Assembly: GCA_031291575.1 (NCBI GenBank)
Contig: JARLIT010000132.1
Location: 1-43,800, forward strand
Source of the DNA: Ancalomicrobiaceae bacterium
GTDB lineage: Bacteria; Pseudomonadota; Alphaproteobacteria; Rhizobiales; Ancalomicrobiaceae
Length of the DNA: 43,800 nt
Reading direction: 5' to 3'
Made by a program: the position numbers and the translations under genes. This document shows positions 17,891 through 25,541 of the stretch, piece after piece (position 1 is the stretch's first letter; every line of letters begins with the position of its first letter). Under the pieces are notes generated by a model. It did not search any database. It saw nothing but the letters and a program-made list of their open reading frames with translations, and was not told where the DNA came from.

Positions 17891-18688
17891 TCACTTCACC
17901 CCAAGCACTGCCGACAGACCACCATCGATGCGGAAATCGGCACCGGTCACGAAGCCGGCGCGATCCGACGCCAGATAGGCCACCAGTTCGGCCACCTCCT
18001 CCGGCTCGCCGATGCGCCCGATCGGATGCGCCGCGCCGAATCGCGCGAAGACCTCTTCTTCGCTCACGCCTTCGCCGCCGTAGGTGCGGGCGGCAATCGA
18101 CAACAGCGGTGTTCTGACCGAGCCGGGCGAGACCGAATTGACGCGGATCTGCTCGCCGGCGTGATCGACCGCCATGGCGCGGGTGAGCGCGTGGATGGCG
18201 CCCTTGGTCGCCACGTAGGCCGCGACGTTCTGCTGGCTGGCATGCCCCTGCGCCGACGAAATATTGACGATCGCTCCGCCACCGCGCTGCAGCATCTCAG
18301 GGATGCCGAAGTGCGCGGTCAGATAGATCGCGCCGATATTCACCGTCATGCAGTGGGTCCAGGTGGCCCAGTCCGTCGTCACGACAGTGCCGTAAGGATG
18401 GACGGCGGCGGCATTGACGATGATGTCGAGGCCGCCGAAGCGTTGCACGCATTCCGCCACCGCCGCGCCAACGTCCGCTTCAATCGAGACGTCGGTCTTG
18501 CGTGTGACGATCTGCAGGCCGTCGGCGCGAGCGGCCTCAGCCAATGCGGCATTTGCCGCCGCGTCGATGCCGCACGACAGCACGCTTGCGCCATCCGCTC
18601 CCAGCCGAAGCGCCGAGGCCCTGCCGATGCCGGTCGTTCCGGTGACGAGGGCAACCTTTCCCTGGAATTCCTGTGACCGTCGTTCCAT
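17891..18688 (-). CDS. Short-chain dehydrogenase/reductase, probable sugar dehydrogenase
   Basis: A 265-residue classical SDR. The cofactor motif is TGTTGIG at residues 14-20; the usual NNAG reads NAAA; catalytic Ser, Tyr and Lys are in NISSAQGHASQQNVAAYVATKGAIH. The C-terminus FVTGADFRIDGGLSAVLG is typical. In a sugar-importer operon next to a lactonase it probably oxidises a sugar at C1 to the lactone (inference). The ATG at 18688 is 2 bases after the permease stop. A very long upstream in-frame extension (to 19423) lies antiframe within the permease gene and is not real. Confidence 0.9.
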   Translation of the reverse strand: MERRSQEFQGKVALVTGTTGIGRASALRLGADGASVLSCGIDAAANAALAEAARADGLQIVTRKTDVSIEADVGAAVAECVQRFGGLDIIVNAAAVHPYGTVVTTDWATWTHCMTVNIGAIYLTAHFGIPEMLQRGGGAIVNISSAQGHASQQNVAAYVATKGAIHALTRAMAVDHAGEQIRVNSVSPGSVRTPLLSIAARTYGGEGVSEEEVFARFGAAHPIGRIGEPEEVAELVAYLASDRAGFVTGADFRIDGGLSAVLGVK

Positions 18689-18690
18689 CG

Positions 18691-19677
18691 TCAGCGCACC
18701 TTTTCCAGAAGCTGATTGAGCAGAACGGCGCTGAGGATGATCGCGCCGCGCACCACGTATTGCCAATATTCCGAGACATTCAGCAGCGTCATGCCGTTGG
18801 CGATGCAGCCGAGGAAGATGACGCCGACCAGCGTTCCCCAGATCCGCCCGGTACCGCCCATCAGCGAGGTTCCGCCGATGATCACCGCGGCGATGACGTC
18901 CAATTCCATGCCGGTCGCGGTCGTGCCGATGCCCGAACCGATCTGCGAGGCGATCAGCGTGCCCGAAATCGCGGTCAAGACGCCGGTCAGGCCGAGCGTC
19001 AGGTTCTTCACCCGCCAGACGTCGATGCCCGATAGGCGCGCCGCCTCGAGATTGCCGCCGACGGCATAGACGGCGCGGCCGAAGCTGGTGAACTTCATCA
19101 GGAAGTGCATGCCCAGAAACGTCGCAGCGAAGATGTAGACTGGGAAGGGAATGCCGAGCAGGTAGCCGCCGCCGAAGAAGCCGAAACCTGAGGGGAGATT
19201 GGACAGGGGGAAGCCGCCAGTGATGAGGTTGGCGGCGCCTCTGAGCGTCGTGAACAGCGCCAGCGTAGTGATGAAGGTCGGCACGCGGTACAATTGGCGG
19301 CACTTGCCGGTGAAGACGCCGAGCAGAAAGCCGACGCCGACCGCGACAAGGAAACCGATGCTGACCGCCGCCGTGCCGCCGAGCGAGCCCGTCAGCGTCT
19401 CGGCGAACCAGGCGACGATACACCCCGCCAGCGCCACTCCGGCGCCGACCGACAGGTCGATTTCGCCAGAGATGATGACCGCCGTCATGCCGAAGGCGAT
19501 GATGCCCAGCATCGCCACCGTGCGCAGCACGTTCAGCACGTTGCCGAGCGAGGCGAAGCCGGGGGCGGTGGCGACCAGGAACAGGATCAGCGCCAGAAGG
19601 ATCAGTTCCATCGGATAGGCTTTGAGTAGCCGCGATGCCGGATTGCCCGTTGCCGCCTCAGCGTCTCGCACAGTCAT
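18691..19677 (-). CDS. Sugar ABC transporter permease, RbsC type
   Basis: A 328-residue inner-membrane permease of the ribose/xylose/galactose group. About 8-10 hydrophobic helices are visible, with GMTAVIISGEIDLSVGAGVALAGC in the third helix region, the family signature. Further conserved blocks are YAVGGNLEAARLSGIDV and the C-terminal AAVIIGGTSLMGGTGRIWGTLVGV. It would form a homodimeric channel with the two-domain ATPase. Its ATG overlaps the ATPase stop by 4 bases and its stop is 2 bases before the SDR start, so the unit is tightly coupled. The sugar is unknown. Confidence 0.93.
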   Translation of the reverse strand: MTVRDAEAATGNPASRLLKAYPMELILLALILFLVATAPGFASLGNVLNVLRTVAMLGIIAFGMTAVIISGEIDLSVGAGVALAGCIVAWFAETLTGSLGGTAAVSIGFLVAVGVGFLLGVFTGKCRQLYRVPTFITTLALFTTLRGAANLITGGFPLSNLPSGFGFFGGGYLLGIPFPVYIFAATFLGMHFLMKFTSFGRAVYAVGGNLEAARLSGIDVWRVKNLTLGLTGVLTAISGTLIASQIGSGIGTTATGMELDVIAAVIIGGTSLMGGTGRIWGTLVGVIFLGCIANGMTLLNVSEYWQYVVRGAIILSAVLLNQLLEKVR

Positions 19678-21212
19678 TGCGTCGGGCCCTCCATGCAGAG
19701 CCGGTAAAGTTCCGTCAGGGTTGTCTTGGTCGGATCGACCTCGGCGACGATCGCGCCATCGTGGATCACCAGGATGCGGTCGCAGACCTCGAGCACTTCT
19801 TCGAGCTCGGTCGAAATGAACACCGCCGCCAGGCCGCCGGCCGCCTTTTGCCAGATGATGTCGAAGATCTGCCGCTTGGCCTGTACGTCGACGCCGCGAC
19901 TCGGCTCATCGAAAAAGAGGACCGAGGGCTCGGTGTTCATCCATTTGCCGATGACCACCTTCTGCTGGTTGCCGCCGGACAGCGACTGCACCGGATTTTC
20001 CGGGTCGCCGCATTTGATGCTGAGGTCGCGGATCTGGCGATGGACATAGGGGTCCTCGGCCGCACGCGTCACGATGGAATGGGGGGCGATGCGATCGTGG
20101 CTCGCCATACACAGGTTGTCGGCGGTCGGCAGGATCTGCACCAGCCCCTCCTCCTTGCGGTTTTCGGGCGTATAGCCGAGGCCGGCCTGACACATCTGGC
20201 GCGGGCTTGCGCCGCGCACCTCGCGATCGTGCAGCCGCACGCTGCCGGCGTCGGCTGCGTCCGCGCCGAAGATGGCACGCAGAATCTCGGTGCGCCCGGA
20301 GCCGAGCAGCCCGGCAAAGCCGAGCACCTCACCGGGGTGCAGGTCGAAGCTGATATCGTGAAAATGCCCGGCCCGCCGGAGGCCGGCGACCTGCAGCACC
20401 GGCGTATCGCGTCTGATGTCGCGCCGCGACGGCCGGGTGGCATGGGCAGCGGCGCCGAACATCATGGCGACGATGCCGGCATGGTCGGTCTCGGCCATCT
20501 CCACCGTGCCGACGTGGGCGCCGTCGCGCAGCACCGTGCAGGTATCGGCGATCTCCAACAGTTCGCTCAAGCGGTGGGTGATGTAGAGCATCGACACGCC
20601 GCGGGCCTTCAGCCGCTCGATCAGTCCGAACAGCTGCTTCACCTCGCGCGTCGCCAAGGCCGACGTCGGTTCGTCCAATAACAGGATGCGCGGATCGGTC
20701 GACATTGCCTTGACGATCTCGACCACCTGCTGCTGTCCGACCGACAGGCTGGACGCCTCGCGGCGCGGATCGAGATCGAGGCCCATCTCATGCAGAAGGT
20801 CGCGGGCGCGATCATTGAGAGCGATCCAATCGACCATCGGCAGGCCGAACCGGCGGACATGCGGCAGGCGGCCGAGAAAGATGTTCTCGCCGATGGTCAG
20901 ACCCGGGATCAGCGACAGTTCCTGATGCACGGTGACGACACCGGCGTCGAAGGCGTCCTGCGGACGCTGGAAGCGGCAGTCCTCGCCGCCGATCAGGATC
21001 TCGCCGGATGTTGGCGCGATCGCTCCGGCGAGGATCTTGATCAGCGTCGATTTGCCCGAGCCGTTCTTGCCCATCAAGGCATGCACGCGGCCGGGCTCGA
21101 ACACGTGGGAAAATCGGTCGAGCGCCAGCGTCGGCCCGAACCGCTTGCTGACGGCGCGGAATTCCAGCCGATCCTTGCTGACGTCGGTCAATCTGGCAGC
21201 GACGGTCGTCAT
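19674..21212 (-). CDS. Sugar ABC transporter ATP-binding protein, RbsA type (two domains)
   Basis: A 512-residue tandem ATPase. The N-terminal domain has Walker A GKNGSGKST, signature LSVGQQQ and Walker B ILLLDEPTSALAT. The C-terminal domain has the degenerate Walker A GLLGSGRTE typical of the family, LSGGNQQK and VLFFDEPSRGVDVQAK. Both Walker B glutamates are present. It powers the RbsC-type permease encoded next. The ATG at 21212 is preferred to an upstream start at 21299, which would run through an intergenic repeat. The 311-base gap to the binding-protein gene carries palindromic repeats. Confidence 0.93.
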   Translation of the reverse strand: MTTVAARLTDVSKDRLEFRAVSKRFGPTLALDRFSHVFEPGRVHALMGKNGSGKSTLIKILAGAIAPTSGEILIGGEDCRFQRPQDAFDAGVVTVHQELSLIPGLTIGENIFLGRLPHVRRFGLPMVDWIALNDRARDLLHEMGLDLDPRREASSLSVGQQQVVEIVKAMSTDPRILLLDEPTSALATREVKQLFGLIERLKARGVSMLYITHRLSELLEIADTCTVLRDGAHVGTVEMAETDHAGIVAMMFGAAAHATRPSRRDIRRDTPVLQVAGLRRAGHFHDISFDLHPGEVLGFAGLLGSGRTEILRAIFGADAADAGSVRLHDREVRGASPRQMCQAGLGYTPENRKEEGLVQILPTADNLCMASHDRIAPHSIVTRAAEDPYVHRQIRDLSIKCGDPENPVQSLSGGNQQKVVIGKWMNTEPSVLFFDEPSRGVDVQAKRQIFDIIWQKAAGGLAAVFISTELEEVLEVCDRILVIHDGAIVAEVDPTKTTLTELYRLCMEGPTQ

Positions 21213-21226
21213 CTCACTCGTCCCGC

Positions 21227-21268
21227 TAGAGCGCCGTGCGCTCAATTGGGCACACGTGAGGCGCTCTA
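21227..21268. repeat. Palindromic repeat unit 1 (TAGAGCGCC arms)
   Basis: Arms TAGAGCGCC at 21227-21235 and GGCGCTCTA at 21260-21268 are exact inverted copies, with a further GTGC/GCAC pair inside. It is the first of three hairpins in a row. The AGAGC-containing arms resemble intergenic mosaic elements of rhizobia, by general recollection of that class. Confidence 0.55.
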
Positions 21269-21331
21269 TGTATTTGACTCTAGAGCATCTTATCTGCATC
21301 GGCCGGTCCCGGCTGAACGCGGGACGCCTAG

Positions 21332-21378
21332 AGCGTGTCCGGTTCGGATAGAAGCGATCCGAACCATAAGGACACGCT
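21332..21378. repeat. Palindromic repeat unit 2 (long hairpin)
   Basis: Arms AGCGTGTCC + GGTTCGGAT (21332-21349) pair with ATCCGAACC (21357-21365) and GGACACGCT (21370-21378). This gives an 18-base-pair stem with a 4-base bulge and a 7-base loop. It resembles a mobile intergenic palindromic element rather than a terminator, because no T-run follows on either strand. Confidence 0.65.
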
Positions 21379-21393
21379 CAAGTTATTGAATCT

Positions 21394-21442
21394 GGAGCAT
21401 TTCCCTTCGCTCAGATGATTCCATCTGAGCGGGAAATGCTCC
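21394..21442. repeat. Palindromic repeat unit 3 (long hairpin)
   Basis: GGAGCATTTCCC (21394-21405) pairs with GGGAAATGCTCC (21431-21442), and GCTCAGATG (21409-21417) pairs with CATCTGAGC (21422-21430) around an ATTC loop. Only a 3-base bulge breaks the 21-pair stem. The loop region CAGATGATTCCATC is nearly repeated at 39991-40004, so the element is dispersed. Confidence 0.65.
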
Positions 21443-21523
21443 AGGGGCCGGCCGGACCCGGTCAGCCCTCTCCATGCGCACGCGGCAGCGCTCAGCCGGC
21501 CCTTGCGTGGGCCGGCAGCACGA

Positions 21524-22492
21524 TCACTGCGCGGCCTTCAGATCGGCGAGGAACTTCTGCACTCCGGGTTTGTCGGCGCGGTTGAGCCCGATCACCGGTA
21601 CGATGATGGTCTTTTCGACCGGTTTGCCGTCCAGCGCCGCCAGAGCCACTTCGACTGCGCTTCTGCCCATCACGAACGGCTGCTGCGCCGTCACCGACTG
21701 CAGCACGTTGTCGCCGTCGAGGAGGAAGTTCGCCAGCTGTTCGGTGCCGTCGATGCCGAAGACGAACACCTTGCCCGCCAGACCGGCGTTTCTGACGGCC
21801 TGCACGGCACCGACCGTGCCGCCCTCATTGGCGGCGTAGATGATGTTGACGTCGGGGTTGGCGGTCAGGATGTCGGAGGTGACGGCCACGGCCTTCTCCG
21901 CCAACCAGGCGTCCTGCTGCGACACGATCTTGATGTCGCCGCCCTTCTTCGCCTCATCGAGGAAGCCGTCGACCCGGTCGCCCGAGATTTCCGGCAGAAG
22001 CGCCTTGAAGCCGAGCGTGGCGATCTTGGCCTTGCCGGCGAGCTTCTCCTTGACATAGGCAGCGGCGGCCTTGCCGGTGGTATTGCCCAGATCGCGCTGG
22101 CTCGAATTCAGATAAGCGACCGGGAAATCGCCGTTGACCGCGGAATTGTAGGTGACGATCTTGATGCCGGCATCGGCGGCGCGCTTCAACGCCGGAGCCG
22201 AGGCCGTTGCCGACAACGGCGAAATCACGATGGCGTCCACCTTGCGGGCGATGAACGTATCGATCAGGCTGGCTTCCTTTTCCGCCTTCGATTCCGAATT
22301 GGCCTCGAACAATTGCGCGCCGGCCGCCTTGGCAGCCGCCTGCATGCCAAGCTGGATGGTGCGGAAGAACTGATCCTGCTGGAAGACGATGCCGGCGATG
22401 GTGCGACCGGCGGCCAGCGTCGGGGTGGCGACCAGCGCGGTGCTGGCGACAGCTGCGCCGTAGCCCAGAATTCGACGTCTGCTGAACAACAT
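21524..22492 (-). CDS. Sugar ABC transporter substrate-binding protein, RbsB type
   Basis: A 322-residue periplasmic binding protein. A twin-arginine-like start MLFSRRRILGYGAAVASTALVATPTLA is a signal peptide, with cleavage probably after LAA or nearby. The mature part is a type-I periplasmic binding fold: IAGIVFQQDQFFRTIQLGMQAAAKAAG, DTFIARKVDAIVISPLSATA, and YAANEGGTVGAVQAVRNAGLAGKVFVFGIDG. The ATG at 22492 has AGGGAGGAAACC just upstream; longer in-frame extensions were discarded. It lies between the GntR-type regulator and the ATPase. It probably binds a monosaccharide or sugar acid; the ligand is unknown. The SRRR pattern may mean Tat export, but the family usually uses Sec. Confidence 0.92.
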   Translation of the reverse strand: MLFSRRRILGYGAAVASTALVATPTLAAGRTIAGIVFQQDQFFRTIQLGMQAAAKAAGAQLFEANSESKAEKEASLIDTFIARKVDAIVISPLSATASAPALKRAADAGIKIVTYNSAVNGDFPVAYLNSSQRDLGNTTGKAAAAYVKEKLAGKAKIATLGFKALLPEISGDRVDGFLDEAKKGGDIKIVSQQDAWLAEKAVAVTSDILTANPDVNIIYAANEGGTVGAVQAVRNAGLAGKVFVFGIDGTEQLANFLLDGDNVLQSVTAQQPFVMGRSAVEVALAALDGKPVEKTIIVPVIGLNRADKPGVQKFLADLKAAQ

Positions 22493-22511
22493 GGTTTCCT
22501 CCCTATCGATT

Positions 22512-23300
22512 TCATTGTTCGCCGGCTGTCGAGGCCGGTCGGTCTTCGGGATGCTCGTTCGCCGGCCAGCCGTCGCCGCGATGCCGATCGGACGGTGCCG
22601 CCTCGGGAACGAAGCGCAGGCCGAATTCGAGATGACGGCTGACGAGGTAGACGTAGGCGATCCGATCACGGGCGCGCAGCGCCGCGATGATTTCGTGATG
22701 GGCCTCGTAGGTGTTGGCCTGGACCGGCCGCGAGGCCTTGCCGATCTCCATCAGTTCGACGATGACCGGCATCAGCAGTTGGTAGGCGGCGAGCGTCGTC
22801 TGGTTGCCTGCAAGGGCGATCAGCGCCTCATGGAATTCGTAATCGGCCTGTGCCGCTTCCTGCACCGAGGACGCGGCGAGCAGCCGATCGTTGACCGCGT
22901 CGAGGCCGTCGAGATCCGCCTCGGTCGCATGGAGGATCAGGTGATCGCCGACGCCCATCTCCAGGAGGCGGCGGAACCCCTGCAGGTCGCGGAAACTGTC
23001 GGGTGAAATCCCGTTGTGGAAGGAGAACAGCCGCCGGATCGCTTCGCCGTGGCCGCCCGACACGACGGCACCGACCTTCGGGCGGGTTTCCACCAGTCCG
23101 AACGCCCTGAGCACCACGAGCGCCTCGCGCACCGTGTTGCGCGACGAATGGAACATCTCGCCCAACTCGCGTTCGGTGGGCAGAGCGTCGCCGACCTGCA
23201 GGGCGCGATCGGTCATGAACTCGCGAATCTGTTCGACCAGACGGTCGACCGCCGACACTTTCGGCGCGTCTAACCCATCTGCTGGCCCATGTTCGCTCAC
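22512..23300 (-). CDS. GntR-family regulator, FadR subfamily (FCD domain)
   Basis: A 262-residue regulator. A winged helix lies at about residues 15-85: [43 protein letters not shown]. An all-helical FCD ligand-binding domain follows, with the metal-ligand positions in [13 protein letters not shown] and [17 protein letters not shown] regulators of sugar-acid genes (UxuR, ExuR, LldR types) respond to pathway acids. It starts at a GTG (23300) with GAGGGAGG 9 bases upstream. It is the first gene of the minus operon and faces the uxuA gene; two inverted TTGTTGG(T/A)CCA sites lie between them and are its likely operators. The last 35 residues are charged and look disordered. Confidence 0.92.
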   Translation of the reverse strand: MSEHGPADGLDAPKVSAVDRLVEQIREFMTDRALQVGDALPTERELGEMFHSSRNTVREALVVLRAFGLVETRPKVGAVVSGGHGEAIRRLFSFHNGISPDSFRDLQGFRRLLEMGVGDHLILHATEADLDGLDAVNDRLLAASSVQEAAQADYEFHEALIALAGNQTTLAAYQLLMPVIVELMEIGKASRPVQANTYEAHHEIIAALRARDRIAYVYLVSRHLEFGLRFVPEAAPSDRHRGDGWPANEHPEDRPASTAGEQ

Positions 23301-23330
23301 GCCGCGGAACCTCCCTCAAACGTCGTCTAT

Positions 23331-23345
23331 TTGTTGGTCCAGATC
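23331..23345. promoter_or_regulatory. Candidate GntR/FadR-type operator (left copy)
   Basis: TTGTTGGTCCAGATC lies 30 bases before the regulator gene start. An inverted near-copy stands at 23484-23499 before uxuA. The core TTGGTCCA is itself nearly symmetric, and the TGGTC element recalls known FadR-family operators. Assignment to the neighbouring regulator is inferred. Confidence 0.55.
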
Positions 23346-23483
23346 TGGGGATTTGTCAATATCCTCCGCGAAAACTCGTGCCAGAGCCCGGATATGTGGC
23401 ATATTGTCGCGAAAATGCGCGGAATGTGCGCCAGACGGACTCGATCTGGCTTGATTTTTCCAACCTCATTCAGCAATGTCACG

Positions 23484-23499
23484 ATCTTGGTCCAACAAT
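23484..23499. promoter_or_regulatory. Candidate GntR/FadR-type operator (right copy)
   Basis: ATCTTGGTCCAACAAT reads ATTGTTGGACCAAGAT on the minus strand. It matches the left copy with one substitution and one extra base. It lies 25 bases before the GTG of uxuA. The two copies in opposite orientation would allow control of both divergent transcripts. Confidence 0.55.
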
Positions 23500-23524
23500 A
23501 AACAATCCGCAGAGGGCCGTCCGC

Positions 23525-24727
23525 GTGTCATACGATCTCATGGAAGAGTGCTTTCGTTGGTTCGGCCCGGGCGATCCGGTGCCGTTGGCGCATATCGCGC
23601 AGGCCGGGGCGAGCGGCATCGTCACTGCCCTCCATCACGTCTACGACGGCAGCCCGTGGCCGGAAGCGGAGATCGCCCGGCGCAAGGATGAGATTGCAGC
23701 TGCCGGCCTCACCTGGAGCGTGGTGGAGAGCATCCCGGTGCACTCCTCGATCAAGCTCGGCGGGCCGGGCCGCGATCGCTACATCGGTTGGTACAAGGAC
23801 ACACTGCGGGCGCTCGCCCGCCAGGGGATCAAGGTCGTCTGCTACAACTTCATGCCGCTGGTCGACTGGTCGCGCACCGAGTTGCGCCACCCGATGCCGA
23901 ATGGCGCGCTGGCCCTGCGCTTCGATGCCGTCGATTTCGCCGCCTACGATCTGTTCGGGCTGAAGCGGCCGACGGCTGAGGCGGACTACGGTCCGGAGCG
24001 GGTCGCAGAGGCCGGACGGCGCCTCGAAACCCTGGGCGAGGCCGGTCTTGAGCGCGTCGAACGCAACTTGATTGCCGGCCTGCCGGCCACCGAGCGAAGC
24101 TACGATCGGGCCTCGTTCCGTGCCGCGCTCGACGACTGCGCCGGCTTGACCGCGGACGACTTGCACCAGCATCTCGCCGGTTTTCTCAGCGAGATCGTGC
24201 CGGTGGCCGAAGATCTTGGATTGCGGCTCTGCATCCATCCGGATGACCCGGCCTTTCCGCTGTTCGGCCTGCCGCGGGTCGTCTCCACCGCCGCCGACGT
24301 TCGCCGAATCTTCTCGGCCGCCGACTGCGGCGCCAATGGGCTGACGTTCTGCACCGGTTCCTTCGGTACGCGTGCCGACAACGATCTGCCGGCGATGGTG
24401 CGCGAGTTTGGCGCGCGCATCCATTTCGCCCACTTGCGCAACGTGACGCGCGAAGCGGACGGATCGTTCCACGAGGCCGATCACCTCGGCGGCTCCAGCG
24501 ACATTCCCGCCGTCATCCTGGCACTGCTCGAGGAACAGCAGCGCCGGCGGAATGAGGGCCGCGAGGACTGGCGCATCCCGTTGCGCCCGGATCACGGCCA
24601 CCTTCTCGCCGATGACATCGGCAAGGATCGATCCAACCCTGGTTACGCGTTGATCGGCCGCCTGCGCGGGCTGGCTGAGCTCAGGGGCGTCATGCATGGG
24701 CTGAGGCTCGCACGGGCCGCGGCCTGA
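23525..24727 (+). CDS. uxuA: Mannonate dehydratase
   Basis: A 400-residue TIM-barrel enzyme that converts D-mannonate to 2-keto-3-deoxy-D-gluconate. It matches E. coli UxuA along its length: [127 protein letters not shown] and [19 protein letters not shown]. Metal-site His, Cys, His and Asp positions are all present. A GTG at 23525 has AGAGGG eight bases upstream; the ATG at 23540 has no such site but fits homology equally. It is transcribed away from the GntR-type regulator and followed by the RraA-family gene. Confidence 0.94.
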   Translation: MSYDLMEECFRWFGPGDPVPLAHIAQAGASGIVTALHHVYDGSPWPEAEIARRKDEIAAAGLTWSVVESIPVHSSIKLGGPGRDRYIGWYKDTLRALARQGIKVVCYNFMPLVDWSRTELRHPMPNGALALRFDAVDFAAYDLFGLKRPTAEADYGPERVAEAGRRLETLGEAGLERVERNLIAGLPATERSYDRASFRAALDDCAGLTADDLHQHLAGFLSEIVPVAEDLGLRLCIHPDDPAFPLFGLPRVVSTAADVRRIFSAADCGANGLTFCTGSFGTRADNDLPAMVREFGARIHFAHLRNVTREADGSFHEADHLGGSSDIPAVILALLEEQQRRRNEGREDWRIPLRPDHGHLLADDIGKDRSNPGYALIGRLRGLAELRGVMHGLRLARAAA

Positions 24728-24753
24728 CCGGTCGATCGGAGAAGGAGATGACG

Positions 24754-25443
24754 ATGCGCCGTTACCAGGATGATGCCGACCTGTTCGCCGCCATGAAGCG
24801 TGTTCTGTTCACGGCTGTCGTCGGCGACGTCCTCGACAAGATGGGGCTGCAGCACCAGTTCCTGCCGCCGCGACTCAGACCGCTTCGGGCCGATATGGTG
24901 GTGCTCGGACGCGCCATGCCGGTCCTCGAGGCCGATGTGTTCAGCGAGAGCGCCGGCGGCCACAATCCGCTGTCGTCAAAGCCGTTCGGCCTGATGTTCC
25001 AGGCCCTCGACAGCCTCGAGCCGAACGACGTCTACGTCTGCACCGGATCATCGCCGCGCTATGCGCTGTGGGGCGAACTCATGTCGACGCGGGCCATCCA
25101 CTTGAAGGCCGCTGGCGCCGTGCTCGACGGCTATGTGCGGGATACCAAGGGCATTCTCGCGCTTGATTTTGCCACCTTCGGCATGGGCAGCTATGCCCAG
25201 GACCAGGGGCCGCGCGGCAAGGTGGTGGACTTCGGCCTGCCGATCGAGATCGACGGCATCCGCATCGTTCCCGGCGACATCCTGTTCGGCGACATCGATG
25301 GTGTGCTGGTGATTCCCCGTGCCGCCGAGGTGGAAGCCATTGCCCGGGCCTTCGAGAAGGCCGAGACGGAGAACAAGGTCCGCACCGCAATCCAGGCCGG
25401 AATGAGCACGGTCGAGGCTTTCGAGACATTCGGCGTCATGTAG
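24754..25443 (+). CDS. RraA-family protein, probable aldolase-type
   Basis: A 229-residue protein of the RraA / 4-hydroxy-4-methyl-2-oxoglutarate aldolase fold. Conserved are VVGDVLDKMGLQHQFL, GYVRDTKGI with the adjacent Arg-Asp pair used for substrate and metal in the aldolases, and VPGDILFGDIDGVLVIPR near the end. The protein lies in a sugar-acid operon, 26 bases after uxuA. Cleavage of a 2-keto acid is more likely than the RNase E inhibition after which the family is named (inference). AAGGAG directly abuts the ATG at 24748 but is 6 bases before the ATG at 24754, so the latter is chosen. Confidence 0.88.
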   Translation: MRRYQDDADLFAAMKRVLFTAVVGDVLDKMGLQHQFLPPRLRPLRADMVVLGRAMPVLEADVFSESAGGHNPLSSKPFGLMFQALDSLEPNDVYVCTGSSPRYALWGELMSTRAIHLKAAGAVLDGYVRDTKGILALDFATFGMGSYAQDQGPRGKVVDFGLPIEIDGIRIVPGDILFGDIDGVLVIPRAAEVEAIARAFEKAETENKVRTAIQAGMSTVEAFETFGVM

Positions 25444-25541
25444 GCGGCTGATCACAGCCTTGGGCGTTGATGCCGAGGCCGGTTGCCTCAGCCGCCGCGT
25501 TGCGTTCGGCGCTCGTCGTCTCATTCGACGCCGCCCGTGCC

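Larger units (their letters stand above)
21213..21523. other. Intergenic spacer filled with palindromic repeats
   Basis: The 311 bases between the ATPase and binding-protein genes of the same operon contain no gene. Three consecutive hairpin-forming units occupy about 21227-21442 (listed separately). The remainder up to 21523 is ordinary GC-rich sequence with no strong signal. Such elements inside operons can alter mRNA stability or dampen downstream expression. Confidence 0.55.

Noticed and set aside
16177-18117. A 646-codon open frame on the plus strand opposite the UxuA-like and SDR genes
   Set aside because: It is antisense to three genes with clear family motifs, shows no protein-like pattern of its own (long Arg/Ala/Asp-rich runs), and arises from the codon bias of GC-rich DNA.
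18689-19423. In-frame N-terminal extension of the SDR gene to a 510-residue protein
   Set aside because: The extension lies within the permease gene in another frame and is rich in Arg, His and Pro; the SDR fold begins at the methionine at 18688.
19635-20681. A 348-codon plus-strand frame across the RbsA-type ATPase gene
   Set aside because: Antisense shadow of a gene with intact Walker motifs; no recognisable domain.
25443-25496. Inverted repeat GGCGGCTGA / TCAGCCGCC between the convergent RraA and LacI genes as a bidirectional terminator
   Set aside because: The 9-base arms are 36 bases apart and lack T-runs, so support is too weak.
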